Of a stretch of 64,000 bases of DNA, positions 1 to 7,046 are shown piece by piece; position 1 is the stretch's first letter; every line of letters begins with the position of its first letter. The notes under the pieces are model-generated. The model did not search any database. It worked only from the letters and a program-made list of their open reading frames with translations, and was not told the origin of the DNA. A program made the position numbers and the translations under genes. This DNA comes from Geothrix oryzae (GTDB taxonomy: Bacteria; Acidobacteriota; Holophagae; Holophagales; Holophagaceae): the NCBI RefSeq assembly GCF_030295385.1, contig NZ_AP027079.1, positions 2,790,001-2,854,000 on the forward strand. The letters run 5' to 3'.

Positions 1-872
1 AGGGGCGTGCGGAGCTCGTGGCTCATGTTCGCCAGGAAGGTGCTCTTGGCGCGGTTGGAGACCTCGGCCCGCTCCTTGGCGATGAGCAGTTCGTTGTTGG
101 TCCGGACGAGCTCGCCCGTGCGCGCGGCCACCTGCTCCTCCAGCTGGCCGCGGTGCTCGGCCAGGTGGCGGTCCTGTTCCTGGATGCGCTCCAGCATCCC
201 GTTGAACGCCCCGATCAGAGCTCCCAGCTCGTCGTCGGAGCGCGACTGGGCCCGCAGGCTGTAGTCCCGGCTAGTGGACACCCGCGAGGCGACCCCCGCC
301 AGCTCCAGGACCGGCTCCGTGATCACCCGGGCCCAGCGCCGGACGAAGGCCGTGACCACGAGGCCGATCAGGAGCAGCATGCCGGCCAGGAACAGGCTCG
401 CCAGGACCAGGCGGGCGTTCAGGTGGCTCATGTCCGAGGCCAGGAAGACGAAACCGGTGGGCTGCCCTTCCGGGTTGTGGACGAGCTTCGTCAGCTCGAT
501 GTGGCCCCCGGAAAACCAGACCCGGTCGCGGGCGGCGTCCAGCGGGTGGATGACCACGGGGCGCCCGTCCGCGGGGTACGAGGCCAGCAGTTCCCCCGAG
601 GCCATGTGGACCTGGGCCCGAGTGATGTGGCCGTGCGTCTTCAGGCTCTCGAGGATCTGGGTGGCCGGGCCCCCGTCGTGGAAGGCCACGAAGGGCGCCG
701 TGTTGTAGGCGATGATCTCCCCGAGGGCCTGCAGATCCTGGGCCGCCGCCCGCCGCAGCGCGTAGCCCTCATAGCCCAGGAAAGCCAGGGCCGAGAGCAG
801 CAGGGCCGTGGTCGTCGTGGCGAGGACCAGCGTGATCACCTTGCGGCGGATGGAGGAGGTCAGTGCGGTCAA
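1..872 (-). CDS. Sensor histidine kinase, N-terminal part (C-terminus lies beyond the left edge)
   Basis: About 290 residues are visible. A first membrane helix ([20 protein letters not shown]) is followed by a periplasmic region containing [11 protein letters not shown], which resembles CHASE8-type sensor domains. A second helix ([17 protein letters not shown]), a HAMP linker ([18 protein letters not shown]) and a coiled coil come next. The last residues are the HisKA H-box NMSHELRTP, whose His is the phosphorylation site. The ATPase domain and any receiver domain lie outside the window. I chose a TTG start because GGAG sits 6 nt upstream; no in-frame ATG is close. The gene follows the YfiR-like gene by 73 bp on the same strand, so the two are probably co-transcribed and the periplasmic protein may feed signal to this kinase (inference). 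Confidence 0.85.
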   Translation of the reverse strand, partial: MTALTSSIRRKVITLVLATTTTALLLSALAFLGYEGYALRRAAAQDLQALGEIIAYNTAPFVAFHDGGPATQILESLKTHGHITRAQVHMASGELLASYPADGRPVVIHPLDAARDRVWFSGGHIELTKLVHNPEGQPTGFVFLASDMSHLNARLVLASLFLAGMLLLIGLVVTAFVRRWARVITEPVLELAGVASRVSTSRDYSLRAQSRSDDELGALIGAFNGMLERIQEQDRHLAEHRGQLEEQVAARTGELVRTNNELLIAKERAEVSNRAKSTFLANMSHELRTP

Positions 873-915
873 AAACAGCTCCGGTGGCGTGACGCGTCCA
901 GGGGGCAGCGGTCAA

Positions 916-952
916 GGGTCAGGGGGCAAGGATCAGGGGCGAGGGTCAGGGG
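916..952. repeat. Three short GC-rich near-repeats between yfiR-like and kinase genes
   Basis: GGGTCAGGGG, GGATCAGGGG and GGGTCAGGGG start at 916, 930 and 943, a spacing of 13-14 nt. The last copy includes the stop codon of the upstream minus-strand gene. The function is unknown; replication slippage is the simplest origin. Confidence 0.6.
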
Positions 953-1491
953 ATGGGTCGGGCCGGGGGGAGGATCCGAGTGTACGGGAGCAGGCGGGTG
1001 AGGGTGATCCCGGCGGCGGCGGCGGCGCTGGGACTCACGGCCAGGCGGACGAGGTGGCCCTCCAGGACCAGGTTCACCATCACCCCCCGCCGGGCGAGGC
1101 CCTCGTCGTCGGAGACCGTCAGGACCTGGTGGTTCCTCGCCCAGGCCAGGACCGCATCGGCGCGGCCCGCCTCCGAGCGGCAGATGAAGATTGCGTGGCA
1201 GGGCCCCACATCGGCCGCCTTCGCCTGGTAGCGGACACGGATCGGGCGGCGCTGGATGGTGCGGGCGCGCGCGTAGTCGTCCAGGTAGGTCCCAAACGGG
1301 GACTTCCCCACCACCACGATGTCGATGGGCCACCCCGCCGGCTCCAGGCCCGACGGCCACTGCACATAGGAGAGCACCTTGAGGAGGACCTCCGCCTTCA
1401 GCGCGTACTCCGGCACGGGGGCCTGGGCCTCGAGCGGGGCGCTTCCCACCGCCACGGTCGCCAGCACCAGGCAGGCGGAGGTGCGTCTCAT
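946..1491 (-). CDS. YfiR-like (DUF4154) periplasmic protein
   Basis: A 181-aa protein with an N-terminal signal peptide (MRRTSACLVLATVAVGSAPL, then EAQA). The mature part has the YfiR pattern: YALKAEVLLKVLSYVQWP near the start, IDIVVVGKSPFG, then a nucleotide-fold-like end VSDDEGLARRGVMVNLVLEG. In Pseudomonas YfiR is a periplasmic repressor of the diguanylate cyclase YfiN. In other phyla relatives sit next to sensor kinases and TonB receptors, as here. The partner is therefore more likely the downstream HAMP kinase than a cyclase. The ATG start has only a weak GGGCGG upstream. The gene is divergent from the TonB receptor across about 260 bp. Confidence 0.8.
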   Translation of the reverse strand: MRRTSACLVLATVAVGSAPLEAQAPVPEYALKAEVLLKVLSYVQWPSGLEPAGWPIDIVVVGKSPFGTYLDDYARARTIQRRPIRVRYQAKAADVGPCHAIFICRSEAGRADAVLAWARNHQVLTVSDDEGLARRGVMVNLVLEGHLVRLAVSPSAAAAAGITLTRLLPYTRILPPARPIP

Positions 1492-1593
1492 GAAACCGCC
1501 CGGGCGCGGTCAGGCTTCATGTTCATGGGGTCGATCCATGGACGCATGGGATGGCTGCAGTATGAAGGTGGGGAAGTGGCCTGAGACCCGATC

Positions 1594-1629
1594 GCAGGAT
1601 TTGCCCCGAAAAGACTTCGGGTGACCTGC
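1594..1629. other. Nested hairpin in the leader of the TonB receptor gene
   Basis: An inner perfect stem CCCGAA (1605-1610) / TTCGGG (1616-1621) with loop AAGAC sits inside an outer stem GCAGG (1594-1598) / CCTGC (1625-1629). There is no T-run after it, so it is not a standard terminator. It lies about 120 bp before the receptor start codon, in the region shared with the divergent yfiR-like gene. Confidence 0.4.
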
Positions 1630-1750
1630 ATGGAACCGGGATTCCCTCCTGTTTCGGCGGTCCCGGACCCGGACTTGATTCCGGCCCCCGATGTCGGGAT
1701 TCGGCGTCGGGATTCATGGATTCCATGTTGAACTGCCGAAAGGAACCCAT

Positions 1751-3829
1751 ATGAATCCCTTGACCGGAGGTCTGGTGCCGCGCGCCCGCCTGCTCCCCCT
1801 GCTCTCGCTGCCGCTCCTGGGACAGGACTCGCTCCCGCCCGGCCAGCAGCCCGACGACATGGCCCGCCTGCTGAACACCCCCGTCATCATCGCCAGCCGC
1901 CTCCAGCAGAACCAGGAGGAGGCACCCTCGGCGGTCTCCGTGGTCACGCGGACGGACATCGAGCGGTACGGATGGCGCGAGCTGGCCGACATCCTCCGCA
2001 CGCTGCCCGGCTTCGACTTCGGGAACGACGGCACGGCCCTCATCGGGCTGGCCGAGCGCGGCATCTGGGCCCACGAGGGCAAGGCCCTCCTGATGGTCAA
2101 CGGCATCCAGGTGAGCCCCCTCCACAACGGGAATGTGAACTACTACGGAAGCTACCCCGCGGAACTCATCGAACGGGTGGAGGTCATCCGAGGCCCGGGC
2201 AGCGCCATCTACGGGCAGTTCGCGGGCGCCGCCGTCATCAACCTCATCACCCGCTCGGCGGAGGATCCCGAGGCCGGCCGGTTCACCCTGCGGGGCAGCA
2301 GCCTCGGCGCCGGCAACTTCGGCGGCGGCGGCTTCCTGGTCACCAACGGTCAGTTCTCCAATGGGGCGGCCATCTCCCTGAATGTGGGGTACCAGTCCAG
2401 CCCCTTCAGCCGCCAGCCCTATGTGGACACCTTCTTCACCGGCCGGAGCTTCAGCCAGGACCAGGGCAACACCCGCCGGGAGGTCACCAACCTCTTCGGC
2501 GAGGTCCGCGCCCTCGGCACCTCGGTGCACCTGGTCCGGGCCGCCTTCCAGGAGGCGCAGGTGGACGGCGGCGGGTCCGGCAACGGCAATCCCGTGCTGC
2601 CCGGCCTGCCCCCGGGAACGCTGGGGACGGCCTCGCGGATCGTCCAGGGGATCCGGGTCCAGCGCAGCTTCGCCTTCGACCACGGCCTCAGCCTCGAGAC
2701 CCGGGGCGAGCTCCTGGAGAACACCGGCGGCTCGGTCTTCCCCCAGGATCACAACTCCAACGGGGTGAACCATTCGGGAACGGAGCGCAGCCGCTTCATC
2801 CTGGACGCCTCCCTGCATTGGAACCTGCCCTACCCCGGCGTGCTCATCGCCGGCGGCGGTCTGATCCAGGACCGCGAGCGCAGCGTGGATCTCCAGAATC
2901 AGGGCGCGCTCCGCGATCCGAAGGATCCGACGGTCCTCCTGCCCCAGCAGACCCTCCAGACCCGCTACGGCTACCTCCAGTACACCCAGCAGGCCGGCGC
3001 CTTCGGGCTGACGGCCGGGGGCCGCTACGAAGACAGCGACCTGTCCAACGCCTTCGCGCCCAGGCTGGGACTCACCTTCGTGCAGGGTCGCTTCAACGCG
3101 AAGCTGCTTTACGGCGAGGCCTTCCGGAGCCCGACCCTCTTCCAGACCTACAGCACCTTCTTCGCCTTCAAGGGCTACCTGCGGCCCGAGATCATCCGCA
3201 GCCGCGAGCTGGAACTGGGCTGGCGCCTGAACGGCAGCTCCGTCGTCCGCCTGAACCTCTACCGCATGAGCGTGACCCGCTCCATCTCCTTCGGCCTGGA
3301 CAACTACAACATCTACTATGTGAACGCGGGCTCCACCCACTCGAAGGGGCTCGAGGCCAGCCTGGAAGTCCGGAACCAGACCTGGGGCGGCTTCGCGAAC
3401 CTCAGCTACACCCGCCCCGATGGGCAGGTGGATCCCTTCTTCCTCGGCAGTGGCGGCAACGCCTTCCTGGGCATCTCCCCCCTGAAGGTGAATGTGGGCG
3501 CCTACCTCCGCCTCGGCCCCGTGCAGGTGGCCCCGAGCCTGCTCTACGCCTCGGCCCGGGAGGGCCAGACCGCCCGCTCGGCCCAGTCCGGCATCGCCCC
3601 GGATGACCTCCTGCCCAACCTGGTCGAGAGCGCCCCCCAGCCGGGCCGGGTCATCGTCAACCTGGCCCTGACCTGGAAGGAGTGGCTGGGCGTCGGCACC
3701 GAGGCGCGGCTGTCCGCCAGCAACCTGGGAGCCGCCAACTACCCCATCCTCCAGCCCTACTACGGCGCCCACGCCCCCCTTCCCGCCAATGACCGGATGG
3801 TGAACCTGGACCTGGTCTGGCGGTTCTGA
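1751..3829 (+). CDS. TonB-dependent outer-membrane receptor
   Basis: A 692-aa outer-membrane receptor. After an N-terminal export signal (ARLLPLLSLPLLGQ) comes the plug domain, with the typical order SAVSVVTRTDIERYG, LADILRTLPGFDF, VNGIQV and IERVEVIRGPGSAIYGQFA then INLITR. The remainder is a beta barrel rich in aromatic alternation. It ends in NLDLVWRF, with the C-terminal Phe expected by the barrel assembly machinery. The start chosen is the ATG at 1751, which follows AAAGGA with about 6 nt spacing; an earlier in-frame ATG at 1691 lacks this support. The substrate is not evident from the sequence. Linkage to a YfiR-like protein and a kinase suggests a signalling or nutrient-sensing cassette. 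Confidence 0.92.
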   Translation: MNPLTGGLVPRARLLPLLSLPLLGQDSLPPGQQPDDMARLLNTPVIIASRLQQNQEEAPSAVSVVTRTDIERYGWRELADILRTLPGFDFGNDGTALIGLAERGIWAHEGKALLMVNGIQVSPLHNGNVNYYGSYPAELIERVEVIRGPGSAIYGQFAGAAVINLITRSAEDPEAGRFTLRGSSLGAGNFGGGGFLVTNGQFSNGAAISLNVGYQSSPFSRQPYVDTFFTGRSFSQDQGNTRREVTNLFGEVRALGTSVHLVRAAFQEAQVDGGGSGNGNPVLPGLPPGTLGTASRIVQGIRVQRSFAFDHGLSLETRGELLENTGGSVFPQDHNSNGVNHSGTERSRFILDASLHWNLPYPGVLIAGGGLIQDRERSVDLQNQGALRDPKDPTVLLPQQTLQTRYGYLQYTQQAGAFGLTAGGRYEDSDLSNAFAPRLGLTFVQGRFNAKLLYGEAFRSPTLFQTYSTFFAFKGYLRPEIIRSRELELGWRLNGSSVVRLNLYRMSVTRSISFGLDNYNIYYVNAGSTHSKGLEASLEVRNQTWGGFANLSYTRPDGQVDPFFLGSGGNAFLGISPLKVNVGAYLRLGPVQVAPSLLYASAREGQTARSAQSGIAPDDLLPNLVESAPQPGRVIVNLALTWKEWLGVGTEARLSASNLGAANYPILQPYYGAHAPLPANDRMVNLDLVWRF

Positions 3830-3833
3830 AGCC

Positions 3834-4742
3834 TCAGCCGTTCGCCGCCTGCAGCGTATTGGTCAGGAGCCCGGCGATGGTCAGGGGCCCCACGCCGCCC
3901 GGCACCGGCGTCACAGCCGAAGCCACCTGCATGGCCTCGCCGAAGCGCACATCGCCGCAGAGCACGGCGCCCTTGGCCCGGAGGGTCTCCAGCTTTTTCG
4001 GCTCGGCCGCGAAAATCCGGGCGCCCAAGGCCTCGTCCTCGATCCGGTTGATGCCCACATCCACCACCACGGCGCCGGGCTTGATCCAGGAGCCCTCCAC
4101 CAGGCCGGGGCGGCCCACGGCGGCCACCAGCAGGTCGGCTTCCCGGCAGACCGCCGGCAGGTCCCTCGTTCGGCTGTGGGCGATGGTCACGGTGGCGTGC
4201 TGCTCCAGCAGCATGAGGGCCATGGGCTTGCCCACGATCTCGCTACGGCCCAGCACCACGGCCCGCAGGCCCTTGAGGTCCACGCCGTGGTGGGCCAGCA
4301 GCGACATGCAGGCGCTGGGCGTGCAGGGACGCAGGCCCGGCAGGCCCTCCAGCAGCAGGCCCTGGTTCACGGGATGGAAGCCGTCCACATCCTTGGTCGG
4401 ACTGATGCGGTGCAGGGCCCGCTTGGAATCCAGCCCCTTGGGCAGGGGCAGCTGCACCAGGATGCCGTCCACCTCCGGATCGGCGTTCAGGCGGTCGATG
4501 AGGGCGTCCAGCTCCGCCTGGGGGGTCTCCGCAGGCAGCCGGTGCTCCAGAGAGGTGATGCCGACCTTGGCGCAGGCCGCGGACTTGTTGCGGACATAGA
4601 CCTGGCTGGCCGGGTCGTCGCCCACCAGCACCACCGCCAGCCCGGGGGCCCGGAGCCCCCCCGCCTTCCGGGCCTCGACCCCGAGGCGCACCGCCTCCAG
4701 CATGCGGTCCGCGTGCGCCTTGCCGTCCAGGATGGTGGCCAT
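3834..4742 (-). CDS. folD: Bifunctional methylenetetrahydrofolate dehydrogenase/cyclohydrolase FolD
   Basis: A 302-aa enzyme that interconverts 5,10-methylene-THF, methenyl-THF and 10-formyl-THF using NADP. Visible landmarks are [19 protein letters not shown] near the N-terminus (with the catalytic Lys in YVRNK), [13 protein letters not shown], the dinucleotide-binding segment [18 protein letters not shown], and the C-terminal signature [16 protein letters not shown]. The length matches the family. The ATG at 4742 (MATILDGK) is preferred over one six codons upstream because a GGGGG box precedes it. The gene is convergent with the TonB receptor (4-bp gap) and divergent from rimP. Confidence 0.96.
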   Translation of the reverse strand: MATILDGKAHADRMLEAVRLGVEARKAGGLRAPGLAVVLVGDDPASQVYVRNKSAACAKVGITSLEHRLPAETPQAELDALIDRLNADPEVDGILVQLPLPKGLDSKRALHRISPTKDVDGFHPVNQGLLLEGLPGLRPCTPSACMSLLAHHGVDLKGLRAVVLGRSEIVGKPMALMLLEQHATVTIAHSRTRDLPAVCREADLLVAAVGRPGLVEGSWIKPGAVVVDVGINRIEDEALGARIFAAEPKKLETLRAKGAVLCGDVRFGEAMQVASAVTPVPGGVGPLTIAGLLTNTLQAANG

Positions 4743-4863
4743 GAGTCCCCCAGCCTCCATTGAAGCCCAGCGTGCCTGTGGCCCTCATCAAGAATTTAAG
4801 CAGGGGCACGGCTTGCCGAGGCCGGCTCGCAGATTCGCGCTGCGGGGCCCCTCGAGGGATCAA

Positions 4864-4946
4864 GCCTTGGCACGGCTCCGCCGGGCCAAGGCGCGGGGGT
4901 CCGGGGGTTCTCCCCGCCACGCGAGCGTGGCGGGGAGAACCCCCGG
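4864..4946. repeat. Two adjacent perfect inverted repeats, one a 46-nt palindrome
   Basis: The first is GCCTTGGC (4864-4871) / GCCAAGGC (4885-4892), separated by 13 nt. The second has perfectly complementary 22-nt arms, 4901-4922 and 4925-4946, around a central GA; the left arm begins CCGGGGGTTCTCCCC and ends GCCACGC. Neither is followed by a T-run. The flanking genes folD and rimP are divergent, so a terminator would not be expected here. It may be a REP-like or other dispersed palindromic element. The rest of the folD-rimP gap (4743-5089) holds only the rimP promoter and leader described below. Confidence 0.9.
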
Positions 4947-4970
4947 AGAGCACAGACCCATTAACTCGCC

Positions 4971-4999
4971 TTGAGATTCCTGGGAATGAGCGCTAGACT
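4971..4999 (+). promoter_or_regulatory. Sigma-70-type promoter of the rimP-nusA-infB operon
   Basis: A -35 box TTGAGA (4971-4976) and a -10 box TAGACT (4994-4999) are separated by exactly 17 bp. Transcription would begin near 5006, leaving a leader of about 85 nt before rimP. Confidence 0.65.
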
Positions 5000-5046
5000 T
5001 GCCATTCAATTCGGCCATGGCCTCCCGGTCTCGGGTGCCAAGACTG

Positions 5047-5069
5047 GGTGGGTTCGGCCCACCTTTTTT
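5047..5069 (+). terminator. Intrinsic terminator (attenuator) in the rimP leader
   Basis: A stem GGTGGG (5047-5052) / CCCACC (5058-5063) with loop TTCGG is followed directly by six T residues (5064-5069). It lies between the predicted promoter and the rimP start codon, so it would truncate transcripts before the operon. A smaller upstream hairpin CCCG-GTCT-CGGG could be part of an alternative fold. Premature-termination leaders upstream of rimP are described in gammaproteobacteria; homology to those is not claimed. Confidence 0.75.
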
Positions 5070-5089
5070 GTTGTTCAACCGGAGCCTCA

Positions 5090-5659
5090 GTGGATCTGAA
5101 GAAAGTCCAGCCTCCCCTCGAACGCCAGCTGGCCCTGCTGGGCTACGAGCTGGTGCACCTGGAGACCGCCCGCGAGGGCCGGGACGAAGTGCTGCGGCTC
5201 TACATCGACCACCTGGATGCCGAGACCAGCCGGCGCAAGGTCACCCTGGACGACTGCACCACCGCCCACGAAGGCCTGGCCCTCTGGATGGATGTGGAGT
5301 TCCCCGACCTGCGCGAGAAGCTCGGCGTGGAAGTCAGCAGCCCCGGCATGGAGCGCCCCCTGGTCAAGGCCGACCACTTCCGCCGCTTTGCCGGGCGGCT
5401 CTGCCGCGTGCAGACCGCCGCCCCCATCAATGGCCAGAAGCGCTTCAAAGGCTGGATCGGCCCGGTGGCCGATGGCAGCGTCACCCTCGAGGAGGACGGC
5501 GTCCTGAAGACCATTCCGGTCGAGGCCATCCAGAAGGCCCGGCTGGCGCCCTTCGACGAGGAAAAGACCCCGCGGCCCAAGCACCTGGCCGCCCGTTTGA
5601 CTGAACTACCGGATGCCGATGGCGTAGAGACAAGCGCCGTCGAGGACGAGGAGGCCTGA
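5090..5659 (+). CDS. rimP: Ribosome maturation factor RimP
   Basis: A 189-aa factor for 30S subunit maturation. The N-terminal alpha/beta domain shows LALLGYELVHLETAREG and LRLYIDHLD, then the conserved VEVSSPGMERPLVKADHFRR. The C-terminal part is an SH3-like barrel (FKGWIGPVADGSVTLEEDG). The start is a GTG at 5090, with GGAG 5 nt upstream; a reading from an earlier ATG would run through the leader terminator and lacks family similarity. The stop is one base from the nusA ATG, indicating translational coupling. The gene is first in the rimP-nusA-infB operon. Confidence 0.93.
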   Translation: MDLKKVQPPLERQLALLGYELVHLETAREGRDEVLRLYIDHLDAETSRRKVTLDDCTTAHEGLALWMDVEFPDLREKLGVEVSSPGMERPLVKADHFRRFAGRLCRVQTAAPINGQKRFKGWIGPVADGSVTLEEDGVLKTIPVEAIQKARLAPFDEEKTPRPKHLAARLTELPDADGVETSAVEDEEA

Positions 5660-5660
5660 G

Positions 5661-6989
5661 ATGGCGAATGTGGCAACGACCTTTTTCGACAGCGTGAAGA
5701 TGATCGCCGCTGAAAAGGGGATTCCCGAAGAAGATGTGTTCGCAGCGGTGGAGGAGGCCCTCGCCAAGGCCGCGGACAAGTACTTCAATGCCCAGGATTT
5801 CTACGGCAACTTCCAGGCCCAGATGGACCGGGAGACCGGCGAGTTCCATGTCTACGCCCTGAAGCAGGTGGTGGCCGAGGTCGAGGAAGAGGATCTGGAG
5901 ATCAGCCTGGCGGAAGCCCAGCAGCTGAACCCCGATGCCGCCGAGGGCGACACGCTCTGGCTGCCCCAGGACACCAGCCAGCTGGGCCGCATCGCCGCCC
6001 AGGCCGCCAAGCAGGTGCTGGTGCAGAAGGTCCGCGAGGCCGAGCGCGAGCGCATCTTCACCGAGTTCGCCGACCGCATCGGCGAGGTGGTGGTGGCTGA
6101 GGTGAAGCGCTTCGAGAAGAGCGCCATCATCCTCGAGATCGACCGCGTCGAAGCCATGCTGCGCCGCAGCGAGGCGCTGCGCGGCGACCGCTTCGACAAG
6201 GGCCAGCGCATCAAGGTCGTCATCGTGAGCGTGGACCGCAGCGCCAAGGATCCCCAGGTGCAGGTCAGCCGCACCGATCCGCGGCTGCTCATCAAGCTCT
6301 TCGAGAATGAAGTACCCGAGATCCATGACGGCACCGTGGTCATCCGCAACTGCGTCCGCGAGGCCGGCGACCGCGCCAAGGTGGCCGTCCACAGCCTCGA
6401 CCCCGATGTCGATCCCGTGGGCGCCTGCGTGGGCCTCAAGGGCAGCCGCGTGCAGGCCATCATCCGCGAGCTGAAGAACGAGAAGATCGACATCGTCCGC
6501 TACTCCGACGACTCCGCCCAGTTCATCGCCAATGCGCTGAACCCGGCCAAGGCCATCCGCGTGAACCTGGTGGATCCCGAGGGCCGCCGGGTGGAAGTGG
6601 TCGTCGACGACGAGCAGCTCAGCGTCGCCATCGGCAAGCGAGGCCAGAATGTGCGCCTGGCCGCCAAGCTGACGGGCTGGAACATCGATGTCCGCAGCGA
6701 GGCCGACAAGCGCCGCGAGGCCGAGATCGCCATGGGTCTGGCCCTGCCGGATGCCAGCAGCGAAGCCACCCCGGTCGCCGAGGCCGCCGCGCCCGCCTCC
6801 ACCCTCCAGGACACGATCCAGGTCGAGGGTCTGGATGCGGCCCTCGCGGACCGTCTGGCCGCCGCCGGATACCCCGATGTCAAATCCCTCTACACTGTTA
6901 CTGCCGAGCAGCTGATGCAGGTGGAGGGCATGGATCAGGATCTGGCCTTCCGTCTCATCGATGCCGTGCAGGCTCACTTCGGGGAGTAG
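5661..6989 (+). CDS. nusA: Transcription termination/antitermination protein NusA
   Basis: A 442-aa RNA polymerase-binding elongation factor. Domains in order are the N-terminal RNAP-binding region ([17 protein letters not shown]), an S1 domain ([20 protein letters not shown]), and two KH domains. KH1 holds [21 protein letters not shown] and KH2 holds [20 protein letters not shown]. One C-terminal helix-hairpin-helix repeat follows ([20 protein letters not shown]). The linker before that repeat is Ala/Pro-rich. The gene has a GAGGAGG ribosome-binding site inside the end of rimP and is followed by infB after 57 bp. Confidence 0.97.
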   Translation: MANVATTFFDSVKMIAAEKGIPEEDVFAAVEEALAKAADKYFNAQDFYGNFQAQMDRETGEFHVYALKQVVAEVEEEDLEISLAEAQQLNPDAAEGDTLWLPQDTSQLGRIAAQAAKQVLVQKVREAERERIFTEFADRIGEVVVAEVKRFEKSAIILEIDRVEAMLRRSEALRGDRFDKGQRIKVVIVSVDRSAKDPQVQVSRTDPRLLIKLFENEVPEIHDGTVVIRNCVREAGDRAKVAVHSLDPDVDPVGACVGLKGSRVQAIIRELKNEKIDIVRYSDDSAQFIANALNPAKAIRVNLVDPEGRRVEVVVDDEQLSVAIGKRGQNVRLAAKLTGWNIDVRSEADKRREAEIAMGLALPDASSEATPVAEAAAPASTLQDTIQVEGLDAALADRLAAAGYPDVKSLYTVTAEQLMQVEGMDQDLAFRLIDAVQAHFGE

Positions 6990-7046
6990 GCTGTAGTCCT
7001 GCAGCCCTTCCCGTTCCCCACCCCCAGGCCGAGGTAGTCCGCTTAC

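Noticed and set aside
1576-1590. CTGAGACCC resembling part of a TPP riboswitch
   Set aside because: The rest of the conserved thi-box architecture is absent, and the downstream gene shows no link to thiamine.
1523-3772. A 749-aa open frame on the minus strand over the TonB receptor
   Set aside because: It is antisense to a clear receptor gene, lacks family motifs, and is typical of spurious open frames in high-GC DNA.
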